Part shown: in pieces, positions 8,394 through 17,299 of the stretch
Position numbering within the stretch: the stretch's first letter is position 1
Layout of the letters: every line of letters starts with the position of its first letter
NCBI GenBank assembly: GCA_035293805.1
Contig: DATGMD010000028.1
Coordinates: forward strand, 62,001 to 126,000
Reading direction: 5' to 3'
Source of the DNA: JAJPHF01 sp035293805
GTDB taxonomy: Bacteria > Chloroflexota > UBA6077 > JAJPHF01
DNA: 64,000 nucleotides
Notes under the pieces: generated by a model
What the model was told of the DNA's origin: nothing
What the model saw: only the letters and a program-made list of their open reading frames with translations
Databases searched by the model: none
Program-made: the position numbers and the translations under genes

Positions 8394-9722
8394 TCATCCC
8401 TGTACCTTCTCGCGCAGCCAGGCGACCAGCTCCGCGATGGGCAGGCGGATCTGCTCCATCGAGTCGCGGTCGCGGACGGTCACGGTGCGGTCTTCCAGGC
8501 TCTGGAAGTCGACCGTCAGGCAGTAGGGGGTGCCGATCTCGTCCTGCCGGCGGTAGCGGCGGCCGATAGCGCCCGTCTCGTCATAGGCGACCATGAGGTG
8601 GCGGCGCAGCGCCTGGTGGACCTCCTGGGCCAGCGCGATGAGCGGCGGGCGGTTGCGGAGCAGCGGCAGCACGGCGGCCTTGTAGGGCGCCAGCGCCGGG
8701 TGGAAGTGGAGGACGACGCGCGTGTCCTGCTTGTCGCCCTCGGTGATCTGCTCCTCGTCGTAGGCGTCGAGCAGGAAGGCCAGCGTGCTGCGGGTGGCGC
8801 CTGCCGCCGGCTCGATGACCGCGGGGCGGATGTGCTCGCGCGTCTCCTCGTCGAAGAAGCGCAGCTCCTCGCCGCTCGCCTCCTCGTGGACGCGGAGGTC
8901 GAAGTCGCCGCGATTGGCGATGCCCTCTAGCTCCCCCCAGCCGAACGGATAATGGTATTCCACGTCGACGCAGCCGCGGGCGTAGTGGGCTAGCTCCTCG
9001 GCCTCGTGCGGGCGCATGCGGAGGCTCTCGGGCCGCATGCCGTAGCGCACGTACCAGTCGTACCGCGCCTGCGACCAGTGAGCGTACCATTCGTCGGCGG
9101 TGCCCGGGCGGACGAAGAACTCTAGCTCCATCTGCTCGAACTCGCGCGTGCGGAAGATGAAGTTGCCGGGCGTGATCTCGTTGCGGAACGACTTGCCGAT
9201 CTGGGCGATGCCGAATGGCAGCTTCAGCCGCATGGTGGTGAGCACGTTCTTGAAGTTCACGAACATGCCCTGCGCCGTCTCGGGACGCAGGTAGGCGATA
9301 GCAGCGTCCTCCTCGACGGGACCGACGTAGGTCTTGAACATCAGGTTGAACTGGCGCGGCTCGGATAGCTCGCCGCCGCAGTTGGGGCACTTGTTCTCCT
9401 CGAGCTGGTCGGCGCGCCAGCGCATGTGGCACTCCTTGCACTCGACCAGCGGGTCGGAGAAGCCGCCGACGTGGCCCGACGCGACCCACACGCGCGGGTT
9501 CATGATGATGGCGCTCTCGATCGGCACGACGTCGTCGCGCTCCTGCACCATCGCGCGCATCCAGGCCGCCTTGATGTTCTCCTTGAGGAGCACGCCGAGC
9601 GGGCCGTAGTCCCAGGAGTTGCCGAAACCGCCGTAGATCTCGCTGCCGGGGAAGACGAACCCGCGCCGCTTCGCGAGCGACACGATTTTGCTCATATCGT
9701 CGATACGGTAGGTGTGTGCCAA
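8394..9722 (-). CDS. glyQS: Glycyl-tRNA synthetase, alpha2 dimer type
   Basis: Class II synthetase that charges tRNA-Gly in the cytoplasm. KIVSLAKRRGFVFPGSEIYG opens the catalytic core, a zinc knuckle follows (CKECH and CPNCG), then RPETAQGMFVNF, GKSFRNEITPGNF and FEQMELEFF of motif 2. The C-terminal anticodon-binding domain ends VAWLREKVQG. I chose TTG at 9722 (442 residues) because GGAGG stands 7 bases upstream (9730-9734); the ATG at 9695 would give 433 residues. A cognate tRNA-Gly(TCC) gene lies at 49172. No T-box leader motif is seen upstream. Confidence 0.95.
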   Translation of the reverse strand: MAHTYRIDDMSKIVSLAKRRGFVFPGSEIYGGFGNSWDYGPLGVLLKENIKAAWMRAMVQERDDVVPIESAIIMNPRVWVASGHVGGFSDPLVECKECHMRWRADQLEENKCPNCGGELSEPRQFNLMFKTYVGPVEEDAAIAYLRPETAQGMFVNFKNVLTTMRLKLPFGIAQIGKSFRNEITPGNFIFRTREFEQMELEFFVRPGTADEWYAHWSQARYDWYVRYGMRPESLRMRPHEAEELAHYARGCVDVEYHYPFGWGELEGIANRGDFDLRVHEEASGEELRFFDEETREHIRPAVIEPAAGATRSTLAFLLDAYDEEQITEGDKQDTRVVLHFHPALAPYKAAVLPLLRNRPPLIALAQEVHQALRRHLMVAYDETGAIGRRYRRQDEIGTPYCLTVDFQSLEDRTVTVRDRDSMEQIRLPIAELVAWLREKVQG

Positions 9723-10066
9723 AGCGCTGCCTCCGGGGACCGAAACCCCCAGGACTGGGGGCGGCATGATTGCAGGAGGAGTATAGAGGAAGAAGGGGGG
9801 AGCTGGGGGGACACCCCCTAAGCCCCCCGGCAGGGGAGCGCCCCTGCATCTCCGGGGGCTGCCCCGCCCGCCGGCCTTTGTGATAGCCTCGTGACGGCGC
9901 CGGGCGGCGCGCGGCTGGCCCCGAGGCCGCACAATGTCTCCGGTCGGCGCGATCGCTGCCGCCCGCCAAACGCTGGAGCGGGCGCCCCTCGCTTCGCTAT
10001 AGTCGTTGAGTCTGTGCCGGTTGCCGGACGGGCGACCGACAACTCGCTGTCGAACAGGGAGGACGC
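9723..10066. other. Divergent intergenic region
   Basis: 344 bases between glyQS and the lipoprotein gene. It holds a GC-rich nested hairpin (about 9824-9860; inner arms GCAGGGG and CCCCTGC) similar to one at 1184-1202. AGGGAGG at about 10056-10062 is the ribosome site of the lipoprotein gene. No ORF is convincing. Confidence 0.5.
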
Positions 10067-12319
10067 GTGAGAGGGATCACCACCTGGGGGATGGTCGCGC
10101 TGCTCTTGCTCACCGCCTGCGCCGCGCCCGCCGCCCCCGCCGCCAGCGGGCCTATTGCCGCCGTGGCCGTGGCACCGGAGCTCGCAAGCGCGGCGAGCGC
10201 GCCGGCGGCCGCGGCCGCGCAGGATGAGAGCACGCCGACCGCCAACGCCGCGGAGCCGGCGGCCGACGCCGCGCCCGGCTTTGGCGCCCCCGACCCGGCC
10301 ACGCAGGAGGCCGACGCGGGCCCGGCGCCCGAGTTCGGGGCGGGGCCTGCCGCCGCGGCCGGCGCCACCGAGAACGATAGTAGCGCCGTTGCCGTGCCCA
10401 GCGCCGTCGCACTGCCGGTGAGCGCCCCGGTCGCCCGGCCGGCGGCCGACGCGCGGTACTTCGCCGGCACCGGCTACCGTGTGGCCAACCGCTATTTCTT
10501 CCGCTACTTCCAGCAGCACGGCGGCAGCCGGACGCTGGGGCAGCCCATCTCCAACCAGTTCCGCTACCTGGGCTTCCCCGTGCAGCTCTACGAGAACCGG
10601 ATGCTGCTGCTGCAGCCCGACAACACCGTGTTCGTCGTGCCGCTGGGCAACAGCGACGCGTTCCCGTTCACGACGGTGAACGGCATGACGATCCCCGCCA
10701 ACGACCCGAGCATCGCGGCGATGATGCCGCAGGACCCGAACGCGCCCGACTACTCGCAGCAGACGCTCGCCGCCGTCTACCAGCTCGTGCCCGACACGAT
10801 GCCGGACGGCACCCAAGTGAACTTCCTGACGACCTACCTGAACAGCGTGACCTACCAGGAGGCGTTCCCCGCGGGCGACCAGCCGCAAGAGCTGCTGCCC
10901 TACGTGGCCTTCCAGGTCTGGGGCCGGCCGCTGACCAACGCGGTGCCAGACCCCAACAATCCCAGCATGATCTACCAGCGCTTCGAGAACGGCATCATGG
11001 CCTACGACGGCAACGCGGGCACGACGACCAGCCTGCCGCTCGGCTCGTGGCTCGCGTCGCTGCTGACCGGCCAGAACGTGCCGTCCGACCTGGCGTCCGC
11101 GGCGCAGGGGGGCCGGTTCATTAACCAGTACCAGGCGGGCGCCCCCGCGCCGGCGCTGGCGCGCCCGGATGAGCTGCCGGACAGCGACCTCACCAACGCC
11201 TTCGTCCCGCCGCCCGCACCGACCGACTGGAGCACGCTGAGCGCGACGTTCGCGGGCGCGCCCTACCAGGCGCCCAGCCCCGACTACGGAGTAAGCGTGT
11301 TTCTCTGGGGCGAGCCAGCGGCCACGGGGCGCCTGTTGAACCAGGTCAAGGACCTGAACTTCCACTGGATTCGGCAGCTCTTCCAGTGGCAGGCGATCGA
11401 GGGGGCCGACAAGGGCCAGTTCGACTGGAGCGAGGCCGACCGCGTGGTCAAGGCGGCGAACGACGCCGGCGTCAAGATCATCGCGCGGCTCGACTTCGCG
11501 CCCGACTGGTCGCAGGCGGTCCCGGTGCCGAACGGACCACCCGACGACCTGAACGACTTCGGCGACTTCGTCAATGCCTTCGTCAGCCGCTACGGCCCCA
11601 GCTCGACCCAGGGCGTCGGCCGGGTGGACGCGATCGAGGTCTGGAACGAGCCCAACCTGACCCGCGAGTGGGGCAACAAGCCGATCAACCAGGACCAGGC
11701 GGGCCAGTACGTGAACATGCTGAAGATCGCGTACGAGGCCGCCAAGGCCGCCGATCCGCAGATCACGGTGATCAGCGCCGGGCTCACGCCGACGGGCACC
11801 AACGACGACACGGCGCGGCCCGACGACGTGTACCTGCAGTGGCTGTACGACGCGGGCGCGGGCCAGTACTTCGACGTGCTGGGCGCGCACGGCGCCGGCT
11901 ACAAGGCCCCGCCCGACATGAGCCCCGACGCCGTGGCGGCCGATCCGAGCTACGGCGGTGACCCGAGCTTCAGCTTCCGCCGCGTCGAGCAGCTGCGCGA
12001 CGTGATGGTGAAGAACGGCGACAGCGGCAAGCAGGTCTGGCTGCAGGAGTTCGGCTGGACGTCGGACGAGGTGAACCCGGCCTACGCCTGGCACCGCGTC
12101 ACCGAGCAGCAGAAGGCCGACTACATCGTGGGCGCCTACGAGTGGGCGCGCGACCACTGGTCGCCCTGGATCGGCGTCATGGCGCTGTGGAACCTGGCCG
12201 CGCCGGGCTGGACGCAGCAAAACGAGGAGTATTGGTGGTCGATCACCAACCCCGACGGCAGCCCGCGCCCGGCCTACGACGCGCTGAAGGCCGCGCGCCA
12301 GAACGGCACGCTGCCGTAA
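10067..12319 (+). CDS. Glycoside-hydrolase-like lipoprotein (GH5/GH39 clan fold)
   Basis: 750 residues from GTG at 10067. A lipobox LLLTAC ends the signal peptide. An Ala/Pro-rich linker (to about residue 125) leads to a domain with TGYRVANRYFFRYFQQHGGS and LGQPISNQFRYLGFPVQLYE, a repeat-type module common in Chloroflexota exported proteins. The C-terminal TIM barrel (about 405-750) has IRQLFQWQAIEGADKGQFDW, EVWNEPNLTREWG (candidate acid/base Glu528) and VWLQEFGWTSDE (candidate nucleophile Glu661), spaced as in clan A hydrolases. The exact family and substrate are open. The product should be anchored outside the membrane and act on polysaccharide. A strong hairpin follows the gene. Confidence 0.82.
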   Translation: MRGITTWGMVALLLLTACAAPAAPAASGPIAAVAVAPELASAASAPAAAAAQDESTPTANAAEPAADAAPGFGAPDPATQEADAGPAPEFGAGPAAAAGATENDSSAVAVPSAVALPVSAPVARPAADARYFAGTGYRVANRYFFRYFQQHGGSRTLGQPISNQFRYLGFPVQLYENRMLLLQPDNTVFVVPLGNSDAFPFTTVNGMTIPANDPSIAAMMPQDPNAPDYSQQTLAAVYQLVPDTMPDGTQVNFLTTYLNSVTYQEAFPAGDQPQELLPYVAFQVWGRPLTNAVPDPNNPSMIYQRFENGIMAYDGNAGTTTSLPLGSWLASLLTGQNVPSDLASAAQGGRFINQYQAGAPAPALARPDELPDSDLTNAFVPPPAPTDWSTLSATFAGAPYQAPSPDYGVSVFLWGEPAATGRLLNQVKDLNFHWIRQLFQWQAIEGADKGQFDWSEADRVVKAANDAGVKIIARLDFAPDWSQAVPVPNGPPDDLNDFGDFVNAFVSRYGPSSTQGVGRVDAIEVWNEPNLTREWGNKPINQDQAGQYVNMLKIAYEAAKAADPQITVISAGLTPTGTNDDTARPDDVYLQWLYDAGAGQYFDVLGAHGAGYKAPPDMSPDAVAADPSYGGDPSFSFRRVEQLRDVMVKNGDSGKQVWLQEFGWTSDEVNPAYAWHRVTEQQKADYIVGAYEWARDHWSPWIGVMALWNLAAPGWTQQNEEYWWSITNPDGSPRPAYDALKAARQNGTLP

Positions 12320-12349
12320 GGCCATCCGCCGTGCGCTGACCCGAGGCCA

Positions 12350-12381
12350 GGGAGCCGGCTCGCGGAGGCGAGCCGGCTCCC
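12350..12381. terminator. Strong hairpin after the lipoprotein gene
   Basis: Perfect 14-bp stem GGGAGCCGGCTCGC/GCGAGCCGGCTCCC with a 4-base loop, 31 bases after the stop codon. No long T run follows, as is usual in this GC-rich genome. Confidence 0.6.
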
Positions 12382-12482
12382 TGCGCCTTGCGGTCCCCGG
12401 CACACCGAGAGAGCGGGTATCATAGGGGCAAGACGGAGGCTGCCGGCGGCGCGGCCGGGGCCCAAGCGCGACTGGGCGTGGA

Positions 12483-13073
12483 ATGTCGGTGGTTTACCCG
12501 TCGGATTACGATGCTGAGGCCTCGCCCCCGCCCGCCGTGGGGCGGCTCGACGCCCCCGCCGTGCCGGGGGCGCTGAGCGAGGCGGTCGCGGGCGCTTACA
12601 CCCGCTACGTCGTGCCTATCTACCGCTTCCTCTACAGCCGGCTTGGCAACCAGGAGGAGGCCGAGGACCTGACCTCCGAGGTCTTCCTGAAGGCCGTCCG
12701 GCAGCTGGAGCCGGAGCGCGACGACGCCAGCGTGCAGGCCTGGCTGTACCAGGTCGCGCGTACTACTCTTGCAGACTATTGGCGACGCCGCAGCCGGGTG
12801 CCGCAGGACCCCCTGGGCTACCTGGACGTCCCGGACCCCGCCGGGGCGGCCGTGCGGCCTGACGAGACGGCGACGCGAATGGCCCGCTGGCTGTTGGAGC
12901 AGTTACCCGACCGCTATCGCGAGGTGTTGACCCTGCGCTTTCTCCGCGGCTATTCGATCAAGGAGACCGCCCAGGCGATGGGAATTACCGAGAACCACGC
13001 CAAGGTGCTCCAATATCGCGCGGTGCAGAAGGCTGCGGCAATAGGACGAGAGAATGGCCGACCACCAGCGTGA
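12483..13073 (+). CDS. ECF-type RNA polymerase sigma factor
   Basis: 196 residues. Region 2 is seen in YSRLGNQEEAEDLTSEVFLK and ARTTLADYWRRR; region 4 in LPDRYREVLTLRFLRGYSIK followed by the helix-turn-helix ETAQAMGITENHAKVLQYRA. ECF sigma factors are held by an anti-sigma factor and released by an envelope or redox signal. The last 20 bases overlap the Rieske-domain gene, which argues that the next protein is its partner. The first 30 residues are a loose proline-rich extension; there is no strong ribosome site before the ATG. Confidence 0.92.
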   Translation: MSVVYPSDYDAEASPPPAVGRLDAPAVPGALSEAVAGAYTRYVVPIYRFLYSRLGNQEEAEDLTSEVFLKAVRQLEPERDDASVQAWLYQVARTTLADYWRRRSRVPQDPLGYLDVPDPAGAAVRPDETATRMARWLLEQLPDRYREVLTLRFLRGYSIKETAQAMGITENHAKVLQYRAVQKAAAIGRENGRPPA

Positions 13074-13869
13074 GCCGCACGAAGCCGCCGACGACGCCGT
13101 CGAGCGCGTGCTGCCCTCGGCCGAGCGCTTGAACGCGGCGATCGACGATCTGCTCGCCGAGCGTCGCCCGACCACGGCCGCGGCTGGCGCCGATGAGGCC
13201 GAGCTATTCGGTGTCGCGGCCCTGCTGAAGCAGTTGCGCCCCGAGACGGCCGAGCCGCGCCTGGAGTACGCCGATGAGCTGGGGCGGCGCTTGCGGGCGG
13301 CGCGGGACGGCCGGCCCGGGCGGCCGCGGGCGGTCTCGCGGCGCGGCGCGCTGGCGGCGGGCGCCGCAGCGCTCGCGGCCGCCGCGGGAGCCGCCGGCTT
13401 CGCCCTGGGCCGCTTCGCGGAGCCGGGCGCGCCGTCGCCCGGCGGCACGGCGCAGCGCGCCGATCCGTCGCGCGACCTGACGCTGGTGAACGGCGAATGG
13501 TTCCCGGTGGCCACGCTCGCCGACGTGCCGCCCGGCACGGTGCAGGCGTTCACGGCCGGCGCCATCATGGGCCACCTGATCAACGACAGCGGGAATCTGC
13601 GGGCGCTCTCGGCGATCTGCACCCACATGGGCTGCATCGTCGATTGGAACGCGGCCACCCGCCAGTTCGACTGCCCGTGCCACGGCGCCAACTTCGACCT
13701 CGAAGGCGTCATCCAGCCCACGCCCCAGTATCCATACCGGCCGCCGCCGCTCATCCGCATCCCCGTCAAAGTGGAAGACGACCAGGTGTTCGTGCTGAGC
13801 GCGTCGCCCGCGAGCTGGACGGAGGGGCGGCGCCCGCGGCGCGCCCCGGCGGCGCCCGAGACGACCTAG
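13054..13869 (+). CDS. Membrane-anchored Rieske 2Fe-2S protein with anti-sigma-like N terminus
   Basis: 271 residues. Residues 1-90 are a charged helical cytoplasmic region (LNAAIDDLLAERRP, ELFGVAALLKQLRP, LEYADELGRRLRAA) like the N-terminal part of Chloroflexota anti-sigma factors. A SRRGALAAGAAALAAAAG segment (about 89-110) is a Tat-like or single membrane span. The rest is a Rieske domain with CTHMGC and CPCHGANFDLEG, so both Cys and both His ligands of the 2Fe-2S cluster are present. The 20-base overlap with the sigma gene and the domain order suggest a redox-sensing anti-sigma factor; a plain bc-complex Rieske subunit is the alternative, but no cytochrome b gene is adjacent. Confidence 0.8.
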   Translation: MADHQREPHEAADDAVERVLPSAERLNAAIDDLLAERRPTTAAAGADEAELFGVAALLKQLRPETAEPRLEYADELGRRLRAARDGRPGRPRAVSRRGALAAGAAALAAAAGAAGFALGRFAEPGAPSPGGTAQRADPSRDLTLVNGEWFPVATLADVPPGTVQAFTAGAIMGHLINDSGNLRALSAICTHMGCIVDWNAATRQFDCPCHGANFDLEGVIQPTPQYPYRPPPLIRIPVKVEDDQVFVLSASPASWTEGRRPRRAPAAPETT

Positions 13870-13983
13870 CGCGGCCGGCTCGCCATAACCCTTCACGCCG
13901 CCATGCCTTCCCGGCTACACTACTCCAGAAGCAGCCCTGTTCGATCCCGCACCTCTCGTCGGCTGTTTAGCGAGGGACCGCCT

Positions 13984-14946
13984 ATGATTACCGTCAAGAA
14001 CCTGACCAAGTATTACGGCCCGCGCGCCGCGATCCGCGACCTGAACTTCGAGGTGGCGAAGGGCGAGATTCTCGGCTTCCTTGGCCCCAATGGCGCCGGC
14101 AAGACGACCACCATGCGGATTTTGACCGGCTACATGCCGCCGACCAGCGGCACGGCCACGGTGGCGGGCTACAACGTCTTTACCCACTCTATCGAGGCGC
14201 GGCGGCACGTCGGCTACCTGCCCGAGAGCGTCCCGCTCTACACGGAGATGGAAGTAGCCGACTACCTGCGCTTCATGGCGAAGATCCGCGGCGTGCCGGG
14301 GCGCAACCAGGGCGCGCGCGTCGACTACGTCATGCAGGCGCTGAACCTGACCCACGTGCGCGACCGGATCATCGGCAAGCTGTCGAAAGGTTACCGCCAG
14401 CGCGTCGGCATCGCCCAGGCGCTGGTGGCCGATCCGGACGTGCTGATCCTCGACGAGCCGACGATTGGCCTCGACCCGAAGCAGATCATCGAGACGAGGA
14501 ATCTCATTCGCGGCCTGGCCGGCGATCACACCGTCATTCTGAGCACCCACATCCTGCCCGAGGTCAGCGCTACCTGCCAGCGCGTGCTCATCATCAACGA
14601 CGGCGAGATCGCCGCCGAGGACACGCCCGAGAACTTGACGCGGCGGCTGCGCGGCGCCGAGACGCTCCAGGTCGAGGTCCGCGGCCCGCGCGAGGCGGTG
14701 GTCGGCCAGCTCCGCGCCCTGCCGCACGTCATGGACGTGACCGTGGCCGGCGGCGCCGACGGCACGAACACCTACACGGTCGCCTGCGCGCTCGGCCACG
14801 ACCTGCGCGAGCAGCTGGCGGCGACGGTCGTGGGGCAGGGCTGGGGCCTGCTCGAGCTGCGGCCCGTGCGCCTGAGCCTGGAGGAGATCTTCCTGGAGAT
14901 CATCACCGAAGAGAACGAATCGGCCGACGAGCTGGTCGAGGCTTGA
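13984..14946 (+). CDS. ABC transporter ATP-binding protein (GldA-like)
   Basis: 320 residues starting MITVKNLTKYYGPRAAIRDL. The nucleotide-binding domain is complete: Walker A GPNGAGKTTTMRIL, signature LSKGYRQRVGIAQAL, Walker B VLILDEPTIGLDP and switch His in LSTHIL. The Q-loop carries YLPESVPLYTEMEV, typical of ABC-2 exporters such as GldA and NosF. It heads a tight four-gene set with a permease, a GldG-like protein and a DUF4340 protein. The function of such sets outside Bacteroidetes gliding is not established; export or envelope remodelling is likely. GAGGGACC lies just before the ATG. Confidence 0.92.
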   Translation: MITVKNLTKYYGPRAAIRDLNFEVAKGEILGFLGPNGAGKTTTMRILTGYMPPTSGTATVAGYNVFTHSIEARRHVGYLPESVPLYTEMEVADYLRFMAKIRGVPGRNQGARVDYVMQALNLTHVRDRIIGKLSKGYRQRVGIAQALVADPDVLILDEPTIGLDPKQIIETRNLIRGLAGDHTVILSTHILPEVSATCQRVLIINDGEIAAEDTPENLTRRLRGAETLQVEVRGPREAVVGQLRALPHVMDVTVAGGADGTNTYTVACALGHDLREQLAATVVGQGWGLLELRPVRLSLEEIFLEIITEENESADELVEA

Positions 14947-14969
14947 CCTGACCCGGTGGGAGAGAATCG

Positions 14970-15680
14970 ATGGGTAATATCTGGGCGATTGCTCAGCGCG
15001 AATTGCGCTCGTACTTCGTGTCGCCCGTGGCCTACGCGGTCGGCGCGCTGTTCGTGCTCATCAGCAGCGTGCTGTTCGCGCTGATCCTGAACCAGGCGCA
15101 GACGGCGTCCATCCAGCCGCTGTTCGCCAATTTCGCGGTCATCTTCCTGTTCGTCGTGCCCGGGCTCACCATGCGGCTCCTGGCCGAGGAGCAGCGCACG
15201 GGCACGCTGGAGCTGCTGCTCACCGCGCCGGTGCGCGACTACGAGCTAGTCTTCGGCAAGTTCCTGGGCGTGCTGCTATTGCTGCTGATCCTCCTCGCGA
15301 TCACTCTGGTCTATCCCGCCGTCATCATGCTGGCCGGCAACCCGGACCGCGGCCCGATCGCGGCGGCCTACCTGGGCGTCATCCTCCAGGGCGCCGCGTT
15401 CCTGGCGATCGGGCTGTTCGCCTCGTCGCTGACGCAGAACCAGATCATCGCCTTTCTCCTGGCCTTCGTCATCTTGCTCCTGCTCTGGCTGGCCGACGGC
15501 CTGAGCCAGATGACCGGCGGGCGCATCGGCGACCTGTTCCGCTTCCTCAGCATCACCCGACACTTCGACGACTTTCCGCGCGGCGTGATCGACACGCGGC
15601 ACATCGTCTATTTCGTGAGCGTGATCGCCGCCGCGCTCTTCTTTACCGTTCAGTCCGTCCAGGCCCGGAGGTGGCGCTAA
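14970..15680 (+). CDS. ABC-2 type permease (GldF-like)
   Basis: 236 residues with six hydrophobic segments. The N terminus IWAIAQRELRSYFVSPVAYA is the hallmark of the GldF/NosY permease group, and LLAEEQRTGTLELLLTAPVR is the conserved cytoplasmic helix that couples to the ATPase. The stop TAA overlaps the ATG of the next gene (TAATG). It forms the channel with the ATPase encoded 23 bases upstream. Confidence 0.9.
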   Translation: MGNIWAIAQRELRSYFVSPVAYAVGALFVLISSVLFALILNQAQTASIQPLFANFAVIFLFVVPGLTMRLLAEEQRTGTLELLLTAPVRDYELVFGKFLGVLLLLLILLAITLVYPAVIMLAGNPDRGPIAAAYLGVILQGAAFLAIGLFASSLTQNQIIAFLLAFVILLLLWLADGLSQMTGGRIGDLFRFLSITRHFDDFPRGVIDTRHIVYFVSVIAAALFFTVQSVQARRWR

Positions 15681-17299
15681 TGGTCGCGTGGTTCGAACGT
15701 ATTCGCTTTCCCGTCCTGATCCTGGGAATCATCGCGCTCGCCGCGGCGGCCGTCTGGTACTTCATTCAGGGCTACTTCGACACGCCGCAGCGGCTGCTGC
15801 TCATCGTGGGCGTGCTGCTCGTCGGGATCTACGTGGCGATCGAGCCCGGCGAGGTGGTCGGGGCGATCGGCAGCCGCGGCGCGCGCTACGGCGGCAACAC
15901 GCTGCTGGTGATCGTGGTCTTCCTCGGCATCCTGGGGCTGCTGAACTTCGTCAGCATTCGCCACTCGCAGCGCTGGGACGTGACGGCGAGCGGCGTGAAC
16001 ACGCTCTCCGACCAGACGCAGAAGGTCCTGGACGGCCTGCCCCAGCCGGTCCACGTCACGGCGTTCATCAACCCGGACGATCGCGGCGCGCCCGCCGTGG
16101 AGACCCTGCTGCGCAATTACGAGGCCAGTTCCAACGGCAAGCTGACCTGGGAGTCCGTGGACCCCGTCACGAACCTCGGGATGGCGCAGCAGTTCGGCAT
16201 CCGGACCTACAACACGATCGTTTTCCAGATGGGCGACAAGCGCCAGGACAGCACCGGCCTCACCGAGAGCGACTTCACGAGCGCGCTCATCAAGCTGACG
16301 GCCGCCGTGCAGCCGAAGGTCTATTTCCTGACGGGCCACGGCGAGCACAGCCCCGACGCGCAGACGCAAGACGGCTACAGCGAGATGAAGCGCAATCTCA
16401 CGAGCGAGAACTACCAGGTGGACACGCTGAACCTGGCCACCCAGGGCAGCGTGCCGGACGACGCGGCGGTGCTGGTCATCGCCAGCCCGCGGAACCCCTT
16501 GCTCCCCGAGGAGACGAAGGCGATCAACGATTACCTGGACCGCGCCGGCCACGTGTTCTTGATGGTCGATCCGCGCACGGCCAGCAACGTCGCGGACATC
16601 GTGCAGCGCTGGGGCATCACCTTCAGCAACGGGCTGGTCTTCGATCCGGCCAGCGCCTTCCAGCGCGACCCGCGAGCGCCGGTGGTCGTGAAGTACGGCC
16701 TGCACAAGGTGACCGAGTCGCTGGCGCGGGACAACCTGCCGATCGTGCTCGTCGAGGCCACGAGCATCAACGTGCCGGATAGCCAGCAGCAGGGCGTCAC
16801 CATCACGAAGCTGGCCGAGACGAGCGGCGACCGCAGCTACGTGAAGCCGCTCGACGCGCAGGGCACCGACTACGTCGAGGGCGAGGACACGAAAGGCCCC
16901 GTAACGCTCGCGGTAGCGGTCGAGGCCGACGCGCCGAACGCGCCCGCGGCCAGTGGCGACCAGGCGAGCGGCGACCAGGCGGGCGCCACCCCGGCCACCC
17001 CCACGGCCGCGGACAAGCCGAAGATGCGCGCCGTGATCGTCGGCGACTCGGACTACCCGAGCAACGGCATCGAGGCGCTGGTCAGCGCCTTCGGCGGCAA
17101 CAACCGCGACTTCTTCATGAACTCGGTCGGCTGGCTGGGCGGCTCGGATGCGCTCGCGGCCATCCGGCCGAAGCCGCCCGAGCAGCGCCCGCTGTTCCTG
17201 GGCACGGCCCAGCGCAACACGATCATTTTCGGCACGATGATCCTGCTGCCGCTGTTGATCCTCGTGGCTGGCGGCCTGGTCTGGTGGGGGCGGCGCTGA
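15680..17299 (+). CDS. GldG-like ABC-type auxiliary protein
   Basis: 539 residues. Three N-terminal membrane spans (to about residue 95) are followed by a large extracytoplasmic domain: WDVTASGVNTLSDQT, then VKVYFLTGHGEHS-like and LVIASPRNPLLPEE, and a C-terminal span IIFGTMILLPLLILVAGGLV. This is the architecture of the GldG/IFT52-like family (PF09822). I use ATG at 15680, with GGAGG 8 bases upstream, rather than GTG at 15671. A low-complexity Ala/Asp/Thr linker lies near residues 415-450. The stop overlaps the DUF4340 start (TGATG). Confidence 0.85.
   Translation: MVAWFERIRFPVLILGIIALAAAAVWYFIQGYFDTPQRLLLIVGVLLVGIYVAIEPGEVVGAIGSRGARYGGNTLLVIVVFLGILGLLNFVSIRHSQRWDVTASGVNTLSDQTQKVLDGLPQPVHVTAFINPDDRGAPAVETLLRNYEASSNGKLTWESVDPVTNLGMAQQFGIRTYNTIVFQMGDKRQDSTGLTESDFTSALIKLTAAVQPKVYFLTGHGEHSPDAQTQDGYSEMKRNLTSENYQVDTLNLATQGSVPDDAAVLVIASPRNPLLPEETKAINDYLDRAGHVFLMVDPRTASNVADIVQRWGITFSNGLVFDPASAFQRDPRAPVVVKYGLHKVTESLARDNLPIVLVEATSINVPDSQQQGVTITKLAETSGDRSYVKPLDAQGTDYVEGEDTKGPVTLAVAVEADAPNAPAASGDQASGDQAGATPATPTAADKPKMRAVIVGDSDYPSNGIEALVSAFGGNNRDFFMNSVGWLGGSDALAAIRPKPPEQRPLFLGTAQRNTIIFGTMILLPLLILVAGGLVWWGRR

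Noticed and set aside
9723..9990. T-box riboswitch upstream of glycyl-tRNA synthetase
   Set aside because: No specifier loop or T-box (TGGTACCGCG-like) sequence is seen; only GC-rich hairpins.
9818..12403. 861-codon minus-strand ORF opposite the lipoprotein gene
   Set aside because: Val/Arg/His-rich mirror of a real gene with signal peptide and catalytic motifs on the plus strand.
13054..13869. Ordinary cytochrome bc Rieske subunit
   Set aside because: No cytochrome b or c gene is adjacent, and the overlap with a sigma gene plus the N-terminal region fit an anti-sigma role better; not fully excluded.
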